The position numbers and the translations under genes were made by a program. Below the pieces are notes generated by a model, which saw nothing but the letters and a program-made list of their open reading frames with translations, did not search any database and was not told the DNA's origin. From the NCBI GenBank assembly GCA_021307345.1, contig CP089930.1, forward strand, positions 1,674,001-1,738,000: a stretch of 64,000 nucleotides of DNA, written 5' to 3'. How positions within the stretch are numbered: position 1 is the stretch's first letter; every line of letters begins with the position of its first letter. The DNA comes from Escherichia coli. GTDB lineage: Bacteria > Pseudomonadota > Gammaproteobacteria > Enterobacterales > Enterobacteriaceae. Positions 47,717 through 57,088 of this stretch are shown here, in pieces.

Positions 47717-48585
47717 GGTTCGTCGTCTTCTTCTTGTTCAGCAGCTTGTTTTAGTTTGCGGTATTCCCCGAGAGTGACAGTAATTTCCGCCCCAAGCAAG
47801 ACGATACACCATGTCCAGTAGACCCAGACAAAGAGAATGGGGATCACTGCCAGTACGCCGTAAATGAGCTGATATGACGGGAACATGGTGATATAAAGCG
47901 CGAAACCTTTCTTCCCTGCTTCGAACAGGAGCGCGGCGACAAACGCGCCGACAATCGCGTCGCGGTTAGGTACGCGAATGGTGGGAACAACGCTGTACAG
48001 CAGCCAGAAGGAGATCCACGACAACAGCAGCGGAAAAATACGCAGCACATTATCGATAACGGTATTGAGCTCGCTCGCCCAGCGCAGGGAGAGCAGATAG
48101 GAGCTAATCGCCAGACTGGCTCCCGCCAGCAGCGGCCCCAGCGTCAAAATCATCCAATACACAGCAAACGAGTAAATTTTGGGACGCACCCGTTTACTGC
48201 GCCAGATGGCGTTGAGTGCACTATCGATGGAATACATCAACAATAATGCCGTGACGATCAGCCCACATGCCCCGACGGCGGTCATCTTGTTGGAATTGGC
48301 AACAAACTGTTCGATATATTGCTGGATAACATCGCCAGTGGCAGGTAGAAAGTTGGCGAAAATAAAATGACGCAACTGAATGCTGACGTCGGAAAACATG
48401 GGAAAAGCGGCGAAAAGCGCAAAAACAACGGCAACCAGCGGCACTAATGAGAGCAACGACACATAGGCAAGGTTACCTGCCAGGGTTGTCATGTTGTCCT
48501 CATTAATGCGTTGCCAGAGTAGTTTCAGCCAGGCCCATAGCGGACGAGTACGATGCCTGGCTTTTTCATGGATGGTTTTTAGCAT
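47713..48585 (-). CDS. yihY: Inner-membrane protein YihY (UPF0761)
   Basis: A 290-residue integral membrane protein with six or so helices of the YihY/BrkB family ([43 protein letters not shown]). It was once misnamed ribonuclease BN. Function is unknown. It overlaps yihX by 7 bp and dtd by 4 bp. Confidence 0.94.
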
Positions 48586-49178
48586 AACACCTTCGCGAAA
48601 TAGTCCGGGATGGTGGTTTTATCTTTCACCAGAATGCTGGTAATGCCTAGCTGATTAGCCCCTTCTATATTATCGGCGTTGTCATCGAAAAAGACGGTAT
48701 CGCTGGGTGAAAAACCTTCCGCCTGCAAAACATGCTGGTAAATTCGCGCTTCCGGTTTGCGCATACCTAAATCTTGCGACAGATAGATATGGTCGGCAGC
48801 GTTGCGGATTTCCGGGTATTCCTCCGGCCAGAAAGTGGTATGCAGGCGGTTAGTATTGGAAAGCACCACCACGCGATGCCCCTGTTCACGCAGTTTATGC
48901 ATGATGTCGATCACTTCAGGGCGCAGCGCGACAAACACTGCCTGCCAACCGTGGGAGAACTGCTCGTAGCTTAGCGGTAGAGCCATCTCATGACACAGCG
49001 CCTCTGCGAACGCTTCGTCGCTAATTTCCCCACGCTCATGCTGATGAAACGCCTCCCCCATATGAAAACTCTTCTTAAGAGATGCCAGCGGAATACGCGT
49101 TAAATCGCTCCAGGCTCCCAGCACACGGTTAAAGTCGATATCGACAATCACATTACCTAAATCAAAGATATAGAGCAT
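48579..49178 (-). CDS. yihX: Alpha-D-glucose-1-phosphate phosphatase YihX
   Basis: HAD-like phosphatase hydrolysing glucose 1-phosphate. The ATG at 49176-49178 after AAGGAGG gives 199 residues; seven upstream codons are open but unlikely. HAD motifs: [15 protein letters not shown] (nucleophile Asp), VVVLSNTN (Thr/Ser), KPEARIY (Lys) and [11 protein letters not shown] (acidic pair). In K-12 it adjoins yihW; here it adjoins the epimerase end of the variant cassette. Confidence 0.95.
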   Translation of the reverse strand: MLYIFDLGNVIVDIDFNRVLGAWSDLTRIPLASLKKSFHMGEAFHQHERGEISDEAFAEALCHEMALPLSYEQFSHGWQAVFVALRPEVIDIMHKLREQGHRVVVLSNTNRLHTTFWPEEYPEIRNAADHIYLSQDLGMRKPEARIYQHVLQAEGFSPSDTVFFDDNADNIEGANQLGITSILVKDKTTIPDYFAKVLC

Positions 49179-49267
49179 TTTTGCCTCCTTTCGCGCCACA
49201 AGAAATTAACTGTAGCGGGAAAGGATGGGTTTGGCTATGTGGCAATAAGGGTAATCTTGTGATGCTG

Positions 49268-49308
49268 ATTGCGAAAAAGCAGAGTAATTTCACTGGCTTT
49301 TTCGCAAT
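49268..49308 (-). terminator. Hairpin ending the variant sulfosugar operon
   Basis: ATTGCGAAAAAGC (49268-49280) pairs perfectly with 49296-49308, just beyond the stop of the last cassette gene. It probably separates that operon from yihX. Confidence 0.65.
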
Positions 49309-49318
49309 AGATGAATGG

Positions 49319-50206
49319 TTAAGATTCAGGTGTAAATTGCCAACGAGTTTCGATGACCAGCGGCTTATCTGATGTCACCAATTCCGGCGTTAGATTTATT
49401 GCGTTAGGTGCCTGAGTAAGCGGATTAACACAGGTGGCATCGGGCTGTTTATCAAATACCACCAGACTGTTTGCAGAAGAGGTCATGGTCATCGTGAGTT
49501 TACCAGGCCACAGTAACTTAACCTTCACCCCGTCATAAAAACCAAAACAGTCATCCCAGGGACCAGCTTGAGGAGAGATGCGATTTCCAGTTGGCAGTTC
49601 ATCACTACCCGCTTCCTCTTGCCAGTCCGCATCAAAAAGCACCTGCAACGATTCTGTATTTTGCGGAGTCAGCTTTTTCGCAAACCACGGATGCCAGCCT
49701 GCAGAGGCCGGGAATGTATCGGTATGTGAATGGATTTCCAGTTGCAAAACCAGCGCATCGTTCTCCAGCAAAAAAGTCTGAATCACTTCCCCTTGCCAGG
49801 GCCACGGTGAAGCCAGGGGCATACGTAAAGTCAGGGAATCTATTGTTTTGTCGATGATTTCCCACGTTGAGTAACAAGCCATACCATGCAACGCATGTGG
49901 TGGTTTATTGGCGGGTAAAGAATAACATTGCCCACCAGCATTCAGCGTCGCATTCCCCAGTCGCCCTGCCCACGGCACCATTGGGAAACAGCCATACTGA
50001 AAAGCTCTGCGCTGCGGCTGCCATTGGCGTAATACTTCAGAACCAAATGCCTTTAACGAGGTTATCCTGGCACCATCATGCGGATAAATCTGCAGGTGAA
50101 TATTGCCTTTTTCCAGCGTCACTAACTCTCCTACAGGCCCAGGCCATGGCGCGTCAAACGCCTGTTGTAGCGCCAGGTAATGCTCGTTTTTTCGTTCAGT
50201 TTTCAT
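49319..50206 (-). CDS. Aldose 1-epimerase-like protein (YihR position)
   Basis: A 295-residue galactose-mutarotase-fold protein. The ATG at 50204-50206 (MKTERKNEHYLALQ) overlaps the end of the upstream transporter by 11 bp; the frame is open further upstream but only inside that gene. Family features: PHDGARITSLKAFGSE, FPMVPWAGRLGNA, ALHGMACYSTW (conserved His) and SAGWHPWFAKKL (conserved His/Trp). It should interconvert sugar anomers, in this context those of a sulfosugar, as YihR does for sulfoquinovose. The similarity to YihR itself looks modest. Last gene of the cassette's leftward operon. Confidence 0.85.
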   Translation of the reverse strand: MKTERKNEHYLALQQAFDAPWPGPVGELVTLEKGNIHLQIYPHDGARITSLKAFGSEVLRQWQPQRRAFQYGCFPMVPWAGRLGNATLNAGGQCYSLPANKPPHALHGMACYSTWEIIDKTIDSLTLRMPLASPWPWQGEVIQTFLLENDALVLQLEIHSHTDTFPASAGWHPWFAKKLTPQNTESLQVLFDADWQEEAGSDELPTGNRISPQAGPWDDCFGFYDGVKVKLLWPGKLTMTMTSSANSLVVFDKQPDATCVNPLTQAPNAINLTPELVTSDKPLVIETRWQFTPES

Positions 50207-51545
50207 GAGATTGTTCCCTGATGTAGCGGTAAGAAGCGGTTTCTTGTTCATCGGTCGGCTCAATCAGCCAGACGCAAACAAAGGAAAGAACTGAGACAGC
50301 AAATAAAAACAGAGCGACATACCACGGTTTTCCTCCCCCTAGCGCCAGCAAACTTGAGGCGATAAGGGGGCTTAGTCCGCCAAGAATCGCGGAAAATTGA
50401 TAAGCAAAAGAAAGGCCGGTATATCGTACTTTGGTACCGAACATGCGGGTGAAAAGTGTTGGCTGCACGGCAAACATCATCGTCGGACCTAAGTTGTAGC
50501 CGAGGATCATACTGCACCAGATGATGAGCGTACTTTTGCTATCCAGTAATAAGAAGAAAGGAAACGCGAACAGGACACAAAATCCTGCTCCCGACAAATA
50601 CAGACTTTTTTGACCTATACGATCTGATAACCATCCAACCAATGGACAACTGAAAATACCGATCGCCGAGGCAATCAACATACCCGTCAGGGGAATATCT
50701 CGCGACAATGCTAATTGGCTGGAAATATAGACAATACCAAAGGCGTTAATAATATTAGAGGAGACACTTTCCGCCAGCCTCGCACCCAGTGCCAATAAAA
50801 TATTTCGTGGATGTTTTTTGAATAATTCAATCAACGGAGGAACGGACTTTTCTTTATTATTCGTCGTTTTTTGCTTTTGAAAATCCAGCGTTTCTTCGGT
50901 ATGCAGGCGGATAAACAGCCCAACGATCAACATCACCGCAGAAAGCCAAAACGGAATGCGCCATCCCCAGGAGAGAAACTGCTCCGAAGTAAGAAAATGG
51001 TTACAGAGAGCAAAAATACCGGTTGCCAGCATAATACCCACAGACGCAGCCGTTTGCGGGAGTGAACCTAAAAATCCGCGTCGGGATTCGGGCGCTGATT
51101 CTATGGTCATCAATGCCGCTCCGCCGTACTCGCCACCAAGACCAAAGCCCTGAATCAAACGCAGCACCATTAATACAAGCGGTGCCCAAATACCAATTTC
51201 CTGATACGTCGGAATAAAACCAATCAAAAATGTGGAGCAACCGACAATAGCCAGCGTCCAGATAAGTGTTATTTTTCGCCCGATTTTATCGCCAAAATGA
51301 CCAAAGACGATGCCACCTAAAGGACGAGTCAGAAAACCGACACCAAAGGTCGCAAAGGAAGCTATAAGACCTATAAAAGGATCGCTGTCTGGATAAAACA
51401 GCGGTGCAAATACCAGTCCTGCTGCCGTGCCAAAAATAAAGAAGTCATACCATTCCATTAACGCGCCTGCGAAACTGCCCATAACGACACGTCTCATGGC
51501 TTTACCGGAAAGCCCTTCACGCGGTGCGGGTAACTTTTCAGACAT
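50196..51545 (-). CDS. MFS transporter, metabolite:H+ symporter (MHS) type
   Basis: A 449-residue, twelve-helix transporter. The start RRVVMGSFAGALMEWYDFFI, RPLGGIVFGHFGDKIGRK and LVLRLIQGFGLGGEYGGAAL are typical of the MHS group (ShiA, ProP, KgtP relatives). This is not homologous in detail to YihO or YihP, which are GPH-family carriers. In the cassette it could import the sulfosugar or export dihydroxypropanesulfonate; MHS members generally move anionic or zwitterionic compounds, which suits a sulfonate. It is overlapped by the epimerase gene and 98 bp from the upstream transporter. Confidence 0.85.
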   Translation of the reverse strand: MSEKLPAPREGLSGKAMRRVVMGSFAGALMEWYDFFIFGTAAGLVFAPLFYPDSDPFIGLIASFATFGVGFLTRPLGGIVFGHFGDKIGRKITLIWTLAIVGCSTFLIGFIPTYQEIGIWAPLVLMVLRLIQGFGLGGEYGGAALMTIESAPESRRGFLGSLPQTAASVGIMLATGIFALCNHFLTSEQFLSWGWRIPFWLSAVMLIVGLFIRLHTEETLDFQKQKTTNNKEKSVPPLIELFKKHPRNILLALGARLAESVSSNIINAFGIVYISSQLALSRDIPLTGMLIASAIGIFSCPLVGWLSDRIGQKSLYLSGAGFCVLFAFPFFLLLDSKSTLIIWCSMILGYNLGPTMMFAVQPTLFTRMFGTKVRYTGLSFAYQFSAILGGLSPLIASSLLALGGGKPWYVALFLFAVSVLSFVCVWLIEPTDEQETASYRYIREQSHEN

Positions 51546-51643
51546 AATTTTCCTCTCCTGGTAGGCGAGAAATCTGGGATACGAACCACTAAACGTGGGC
51601 AGTTTGAATTAATGCGCATCGGTTTAAGCCGATGCGCATTAAT

Positions 51644-53077
51644 TTATTTCTTCAATTCAGCCAGAACCTCTGCATCCTCAGCATCAACATTTGCTCCCAA
51701 AGGTTCCCAATTAATCAATACGCAGGTCAGGAACCCCAGGAATGGCACAATTGCCAACCAATAAAACGCTTCAGTTTTCAACGTACCCCACAGCATCGGC
51801 CAGAAAATGAGTCCTGCAATTGCCCCTGTGCGCATAATAGCGCGGGCAAATCCGACCCCAGTAGGGCGAATAGCGGGAGGATAAGAGAGTGTGGCAATGG
51901 TCATGCCCAGCCCACCAGGACCCGCTGAATGGAAGAAAATAATTGATCCCAATAACCCTAAAGACAGCCAGGGATTAGTCGTTGCCAGTGCGCCTAACGA
52001 CAGCAATGCTAAGGTCACAACAGCAAATCCATACATCGACTGTCGGCGAGTACCCAGTCGTTGGAGAATAAACGAGCCGATCATCCCGCCTGTCACCCCA
52101 CAAAGGGCATTCACGACGGCAGAACCGGTCAACGCGCCAGTAAGCCCGCCACTTATTATTCCCGCCAACGTAAGAGGAAGATAAACACCTACGGCGTTAT
52201 ATTGCCACGCCTGCATGGTTGCCACGACACAACCAAGAATGGTGCGTTTGCGGTAACGATCATTAAATAAGATGCCATATCCACCACTGTATTTATTCTC
52301 TGCTTTTTCCGAGAATTTCGCTTCTGTTGTACCCGATGCCGCAACGCGAGCCTGAACACCATAACGTTTTCCCAGAATGTCGCACGCTTCCTGGTAACGC
52401 CCGACGCGTGCGGCCCACATTGCGGATTCACCAATAAAGAAGTAACGCAAAATCATGAAGATGACTGCAAAAATAGCTCCGATGAATATTCCGTAACGCC
52501 ACAATTGTTCTTCAGCGATACCCGACAGAAGCAGCGGCAAAAGCACCAAATAAACAACGGTTGTCGAAACATACCAGGCCATTTGCCAGAGGTTGACCGA
52601 CGTTCCGGTTTTCTTCGACGTTGAACCACGAAGCTCTGCCACGGCATTGGTTGCCAAAGGGAAGTCGATGCCTAAACCAAAGCCCATGATGACGCGGCAC
52701 ACCAGCACCCACCAGATACTGGGAGCAATAGCTACCGCTGCAGCACCGATGGTGCACAGCCCCATGCCAATAATAAATGCCCGCTTTTGCCCAAAGCGGT
52801 TTATTACTCGGTTCGCTAATAAACCGCCAATTAACGCGGCGATTAATACTGATGCATTGACGGTTGCAGCAAGACCCGGCGAAATGCCGAATTGAGCGGC
52901 AATGTATTTATTACCAAACCCCACCATCGCCGCCTGGTAGGCATCAATCAATATGCCGCCCAAAGCAATAAAAATAACGCCGATACTGGTGTTGATTGCA
53001 GAGTTCTTATTAACAATATCAATTACGTCCTGTGGCCGACTAATTGAATAAGTTGCAGGACTGGTGATTTGACTCAT
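51644..53077 (-). CDS. MFS sugar-porter-like transporter
   Basis: A 477-residue, twelve-helix transporter. Motifs include NRFGQKRAFIIGMG after helix 2 and a long central cytoplasmic loop (about residues 205-265), as in YaaU/YdjK/YgcS-type carriers. It lacks the GPH motifs of YihO/YihP. Placed between the zinc dehydrogenase and the MHS carrier in one leftward operon. It is a candidate importer or exporter for the sulfonated substrate or product; direction cannot be read from sequence. Confidence 0.82.
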   Translation of the reverse strand: MSQITSPATYSISRPQDVIDIVNKNSAINTSIGVIFIALGGILIDAYQAAMVGFGNKYIAAQFGISPGLAATVNASVLIAALIGGLLANRVINRFGQKRAFIIGMGLCTIGAAAVAIAPSIWWVLVCRVIMGFGLGIDFPLATNAVAELRGSTSKKTGTSVNLWQMAWYVSTTVVYLVLLPLLLSGIAEEQLWRYGIFIGAIFAVIFMILRYFFIGESAMWAARVGRYQEACDILGKRYGVQARVAASGTTEAKFSEKAENKYSGGYGILFNDRYRKRTILGCVVATMQAWQYNAVGVYLPLTLAGIISGGLTGALTGSAVVNALCGVTGGMIGSFILQRLGTRRQSMYGFAVVTLALLSLGALATTNPWLSLGLLGSIIFFHSAGPGGLGMTIATLSYPPAIRPTGVGFARAIMRTGAIAGLIFWPMLWGTLKTEAFYWLAIVPFLGFLTCVLINWEPLGANVDAEDAEVLAELKK

Positions 53078-53146
53078 CGCAGTGTCCTTTTTAATTGTTG
53101 TAGGGTGGCGCTGACGTGACGCAGCGCCAGACAGAGATTTAGAAAA

Positions 53147-54157
53147 TCATTCCGGCGCAAATTGCAGCATGACCTTTATGGAGTCATTTTGCTGCGCGCG
53201 TTCGAATGCCGCCGCTGCATCCTCAATGGCAAATAAATCGGTAACCAGTTCACTGGTATCAAACCGCCCATCCGCCAGCCATTCGATAACAGCATCGAAA
53301 TCTTCAGGGATGTACATGCCAGAGTTGAGCAAGTCACGCTCGAAACGTTGCATCATCGGTAATGGTATTTCACGCGGCCCACTTGGTACGCCCATGCACA
53401 CGACGGTGCCTCCGGCATATACACGGGTACATGCATCGTTAAGCGTGGCCTGCGCTGCAACGACATCAATCGCCCCCGTAAATCGCACATCTGCGGCCAG
53501 CTCACCTGGTGCCCAAACTTCTGCTGCGCCCAGCTTTAACGCCAGCGCGCGTTTGGCAGCGTCAGGTTCAATCACGGTAATCTTACCTGCCCCCATAATG
53601 CGCAGTGCCTGCACGATGGATAAGCCTATCGTTCCGGCACCAATCACCAGTACGCTTTCCAGAGAAGCTTTCGGCATTCGGTTAACGCAGTGACGAGCAC
53701 AAGCCGCCGGTTCGGCAAAGGCCAACACTTTTAGCGGTAAAGAGGCTGGTGCGACATGGCAATTACGCGCAGGAACAATGTGTTGTGAGCGAGCAAAGCC
53801 CGGTGCGCGAAAACCAGCAACCTGCGGTGGTTCACAAAGATTAAAACGTCCTGCTTTGCAGGCTCGGCATTCCATGCAAGCCATGATGGGATCGACCACA
53901 ACATGATCGCCCGGCTGTACATTTTTAACGTCGCTGCCAACTTCCGTAACGCGCGCTGCAATTTCATGACCGGGGACGACAGGTGGTTTGGCAAACGGAT
54001 GACCGCCTTTCAGAACATGCAGATCCGAACCGCATATCCCATAGAACACAGTCGCAATCCGCACTTCGTGCGGTTTAAGTTCCTGGTGTGGTACTTCAAC
54101 ATATTGAGTGGTGACTTTCCCAATATCTGAAAATAAAACCTGGGTAATTTTATCCAT
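53147..54157 (-). CDS. Zinc-dependent medium-chain polyol/sugar dehydrogenase
   Basis: A 336-residue MDR enzyme of the sorbitol/L-threonine dehydrogenase type. Catalytic Zn residues are in GICGSDLHVLKGG (Cys) and VPGHEIAARV (His, Glu). The structural Zn site has four Cys in CMECRACKAGRFNLC. The Rossmann loop VIGAGTIGLSIVQAL is followed by ITVIEPD, whose acidic residue favours NAD+. No such enzyme is in the K-12 sulfoquinovose cassette. Here it sits 32 bp after yihT and replaces the isomerase gene yihS in function or supplies another entry step. The substrate is unknown. Confidence 0.88.
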   Translation of the reverse strand: MDKITQVLFSDIGKVTTQYVEVPHQELKPHEVRIATVFYGICGSDLHVLKGGHPFAKPPVVPGHEIAARVTEVGSDVKNVQPGDHVVVDPIMACMECRACKAGRFNLCEPPQVAGFRAPGFARSQHIVPARNCHVAPASLPLKVLAFAEPAACARHCVNRMPKASLESVLVIGAGTIGLSIVQALRIMGAGKITVIEPDAAKRALALKLGAAEVWAPGELAADVRFTGAIDVVAAQATLNDACTRVYAGGTVVCMGVPSGPREIPLPMMQRFERDLLNSGMYIPEDFDAVIEWLADGRFDTSELVTDLFAIEDAAAAFERAQQNDSIKVMLQFAPE

Positions 54158-54189
54158 TGTTATTCTCCAGAATCGATATCCATAGGGGA

Positions 54190-55077
54190 TTAGCGTTGCG
54201 CGATACCTTCATCGACAATTTCAGCCAGCCGTTGCAAGCGTGGAACGGAGACATCGCGCAGCATGGTTTGTGGATCTTGTGCACCAACAACCGACGCCCA
54301 AACCGCTCGTCCAGCCAGGAAGCCCGACGCCCCACCTTTCATGGCAATACTTACTGCACGGCCAAAAATATCGGCATCAACGCCAGAAGAAAGAATTACC
54401 CACGGCATCTTCATCTGATCGTTAAGTTGCTGACAGGCGGCAAGTAAGGTTTTTTCATCGCCTTTGCCCCCTAATGGCATCTCGGCTTTGTAAAGATCAG
54501 CCTCTGTTCCACCAAGCTCTGCGGCGGCGGCGGCAATGGCGCTTTCACGATCAAAGTCCCAACCGCGACGAGGTGGACGCACCACAGGTTCAATAATGCT
54601 AACCAGTCCGGCACTACGGCAGCGACGAACAAATTTATCAACCATTGCCAGACGTTCCTCTGCGGGTTCATCTTCACGCCAGAGTACAAGTAATTTCATT
54701 GCCTTAGCCCCCATTTCACGGGCTTTATGCGGGTCGACGGACATATCTATTTCAACGCTATCAACCGGGATGCCATTACCTGGGATAAAAAGATCGGCAG
54801 CGACAATCAGGCCGCAAGAATTAGCAACAGCGCCCTGCTCGACTATTTGCTCAAGACAAAATTGTTTATCCGCCAGAACGGCAGAAGCATAAGGAGAAAG
54901 GATTCGGGTCGCGGCAACTTTAAAATCGGTGAGTACACTGTCGGCGATGGGTTTGGGCTGCCCTGCCGCCGCAAACATCAGGCGCATGGCCTCACGCTGA
55001 TCGACAGCTAACATGGCGAATCCACCACTTGGGCGGGAGATATCTTTCAGCGTAAATGGGGTGAAGTGGGATGACAT
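54190..55077 (-). CDS. yihT: Sulfofructose-1-phosphate aldolase (YihT homologue)
   Basis: Expected to cleave 6-deoxy-6-sulfofructose 1-phosphate to dihydroxyacetone phosphate and sulfolactaldehyde. The 295-residue class I (LacD-like) aldolase has the Schiff-base Lys in ADLYKAEMP (K197), catalytic and anion-binding regions [11 protein letters not shown] and [12 protein letters not shown] (R257). By eye it is about two-thirds identical to the K-12 YihT I remember, far less than the flanking backbone genes. It is 24 bp after yihU in the leftward operon. Confidence 0.9.
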   Translation of the reverse strand: MSSHFTPFTLKDISRPSGGFAMLAVDQREAMRLMFAAAGQPKPIADSVLTDFKVAATRILSPYASAVLADKQFCLEQIVEQGAVANSCGLIVAADLFIPGNGIPVDSVEIDMSVDPHKAREMGAKAMKLLVLWREDEPAEERLAMVDKFVRRCRSAGLVSIIEPVVRPPRRGWDFDRESAIAAAAAELGGTEADLYKAEMPLGGKGDEKTLLAACQQLNDQMKMPWVILSSGVDADIFGRAVSIAMKGGASGFLAGRAVWASVVGAQDPQTMLRDVSVPRLQRLAEIVDEGIAQR

Positions 55078-55101
55078 AGAAACTCCTGTTAATAGATAAA
55101 A

Positions 55102-55980
55102 TTAAAGACCAGCCTGCTGGCGAACCTGATTTAGCAGGGCGCTCCAGTCCTGCCGCCCTTTGCCGTCTTGACTTGCTGCGGCGTAATAACTTTCTGCTGC
55201 AATCCCCATATTGAGCGGTGCCCCCGTCTCCCGAGCGACATCAACTGCAATACGCAGATCTTTCAACGCCAGATCCACCATGAAGGCGGGTGAAAGATCG
55301 CCTTTCAGCACTTTGCCAGGCCAGGTGGTCGTAAAATGTCCTTTCCCTGCTGCCGTACCACTCATCACCTTAATTGCGACATCAAGATTTAATCCCAGTG
55401 ACTCACATAACACAGCGGCCTCGGAGGACAGCGCATTAAGCGCAATGCTCATATAGTTGTTAATTAGCTTCACGCGGATCCCCATTCCTGGGCCGCCAGC
55501 CTCGACCAGCTCATTACCCATGCACATGAGAATCGGGCGTGCACGCGCAATCTGCTCATCAGTGCCACCCGCTAAAATCAGCAATGTGCCATCAATCGCA
55601 TTCACGGACGTTCTGCCCACGGGGGTGTCCATCATACTGATGCCTTTTTCTTGTAATTCCCGTATTAATGCATCGGTCTGTAAGGGATGAATAGTCGACA
55701 TATCAATCAATAACGCGTCAGATGAAACAGCCTCACAGACGCCTTTTTCCCCCAACAGAACCTGTCGAACAATGTCACCATTGGGAAGCATAGTGATGAT
55801 AAATTCAGCGCCTGCTGCCGCTTCCGCTGGGGTTTGTGCCGCAGTGGCCCCCTGCGTAACTAGCGCATCGACGGCCTGTGCATTGACATCAAATACCTGC
55901 AATGAATGCCCTTTTTGCAATAGATTGTTAGCCATTGGGCTACCCATCTGCCCCAGCCCGAGAAATGCAATGGTTGCCAT
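55102..55980 (-). CDS. yihU: 3-Sulfolactaldehyde reductase (YihU homologue)
   Basis: Reduces sulfolactaldehyde to 2,3-dihydroxypropane-1-sulfonate with NADH. From ATG 55978-55980 it has 292 residues; an open frame to 56181 runs into the promoter and is rejected. It is a 3-hydroxyisobutyrate dehydrogenase-family protein: [14 protein letters not shown] (dinucleotide loop), catalytic K171 in [10 protein letters not shown]123, N174 and S178, the residues I recall as binding the sulfonate in E. coli YihU, are all kept. Roughly three-quarters identical to K-12; it ends six residues earlier. Confidence 0.92.
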   Translation of the reverse strand: MATIAFLGLGQMGSPMANNLLQKGHSLQVFDVNAQAVDALVTQGATAAQTPAEAAAGAEFIITMLPNGDIVRQVLLGEKGVCEAVSSDALLIDMSTIHPLQTDALIRELQEKGISMMDTPVGRTSVNAIDGTLLILAGGTDEQIARARPILMCMGNELVEAGGPGMGIRVKLINNYMSIALNALSSEAAVLCESLGLNLDVAIKVMSGTAAGKGHFTTTWPGKVLKGDLSPAFMVDLALKDLRIAVDVARETGAPLNMGIAAESYYAAASQDGKGRQDWSALLNQVRQQAGL

Positions 55981-56152
55981 GAATACTCTCCTGTCTGACA
56001 TTGACAAAATAATGACAATTAAAAATTCGTTTTCGTCTGTTTTTGAGCATATTTGTAATTTATGTTCAAAAACACGACACGCATCACTAATTTGATCATT
56101 TGTGTCATTTAAATTGACCAAAGACGACAAAATTAAACAGGACAAGACAAAT
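55981..56152. promoter_or_regulatory. Divergent promoter/operator of the variant cassette
   Basis: This 172-bp AT-rich gap separates yihU and yihV. It holds repeated GACAAAAT motifs: GACAAAATAATGACAATTAA from 56003 and GACAAAATTAAA at 56126-56137, plus related TGACAA/TGACCAAA words. YihW (CsqR) controls the K-12 cassette from the equivalent yihU-yihV gap, so these repeats are candidate binding sites. Confidence 0.55.
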
Positions 56153-57049
56153 ATGACCAAAATTGCATGCGTGGGTATCACAGTTCAGGACAGGATTTAT
56201 TCTTTGCTCACTCTGCCGGATGGCGGCGGGAAATATCAGGCAAATCATTATCTTGAGATTGGTGGCGGCCCGGCAGCAACAGCCGCTGTTGCAATCGCAA
56301 AGCTTGGCGTGGAGGTTGATTTCATCGGTCGCGTCGGCGATGACAGTTGTGGAAATACCTTACTTGCAGAACTTGAGGGTTGGGGCGTCAATACCGCATT
56401 TTGCCGCCGATATCCTAACGCCCGTTCGTCGCAATCAGCGATCCTCGTTGATCAGCATGGCGAACGGATTATCGTTAATTATCCAAGTCCCGATCTCGGT
56501 ACTGATGCCGAATGGTTAGAAGCGATCGATTTCTCTCGTTATGATCTGATTCTGGCCGATGTTCGCTGGCATAGCGGTACTGAAAAAGCATTCTCGCTAG
56601 CGCGCCTTGCGGGGGTGACAACGCTTTTAGACGCCGATATGACACCGCAGGATATTTCTCCACTTGTCGCGCTTGCCGATCACGCCGTGTTCTCAACACC
56701 AGGGCTGAAACGCATGACTGGCCTGCAGTCACCTGAAGAAGGTTTATTCCAGGCAACGACACAAACAGCAGGTAAAGTGTATGTTACGCTGGGTTCTGAA
56801 GGATCGTTGTGGATTGAAGATGATCATTTGTGTCAACAGGAGGCATTTTCTGTCAATGTGGTTGATACCACTGGAGCAGGCGATGTTTTTCACGGCGCAC
56901 TCGCGGTAGCGTTGGCAGAAAAAATGCCAACAAAAGAGGCTATTCGTTTTGCCAGTGCGGTTGCCGCGATGAAATGTACCCAGCCTGGCGGTCGGGCCGG
57001 CATTCCTAATCGTGAGCAAACCGAATCATTTTTGTCACTTTATGCGTAA
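56153..57049 (+). CDS. yihV: Sulfofructose kinase (YihV homologue)
   Basis: Expected to phosphorylate 6-deoxy-6-sulfofructose at C1. The ATG at 56153 gives 298 residues, exactly the K-12 length; the upstream open frame is promoter. It is a PfkB/ribokinase-family protein: [13 protein letters not shown], and C-terminal [17 protein letters not shown] with the catalytic Asp. K27 (GGKYQ), N109 (VNYPSPD) and R138 (ADVRWH), recalled as the sulfonate-recognition residues of YihV, are all present. Identity to K-12 by eye is only about 60-65%. It is divergent from yihU and 39 bp before yihW. Confidence 0.92.
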   Translation: MTKIACVGITVQDRIYSLLTLPDGGGKYQANHYLEIGGGPAATAAVAIAKLGVEVDFIGRVGDDSCGNTLLAELEGWGVNTAFCRRYPNARSSQSAILVDQHGERIIVNYPSPDLGTDAEWLEAIDFSRYDLILADVRWHSGTEKAFSLARLAGVTTLLDADMTPQDISPLVALADHAVFSTPGLKRMTGLQSPEEGLFQATTQTAGKVYVTLGSEGSLWIEDDHLCQQEAFSVNVVDTTGAGDVFHGALAVALAEKMPTKEAIRFASAVAAMKCTQPGGRAGIPNREQTESFLSLYA

Positions 57050-57088
57050 AATGGTAAACATCTACCGAGGAGGGGCAAGGGAGTATTC

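Noticed and set aside
55981-56181. Longer YihU and YihV starts that would overlap each other
   Set aside because: Both extensions run through the divergent promoter gap; the internal ATGs give the family starts and lengths.
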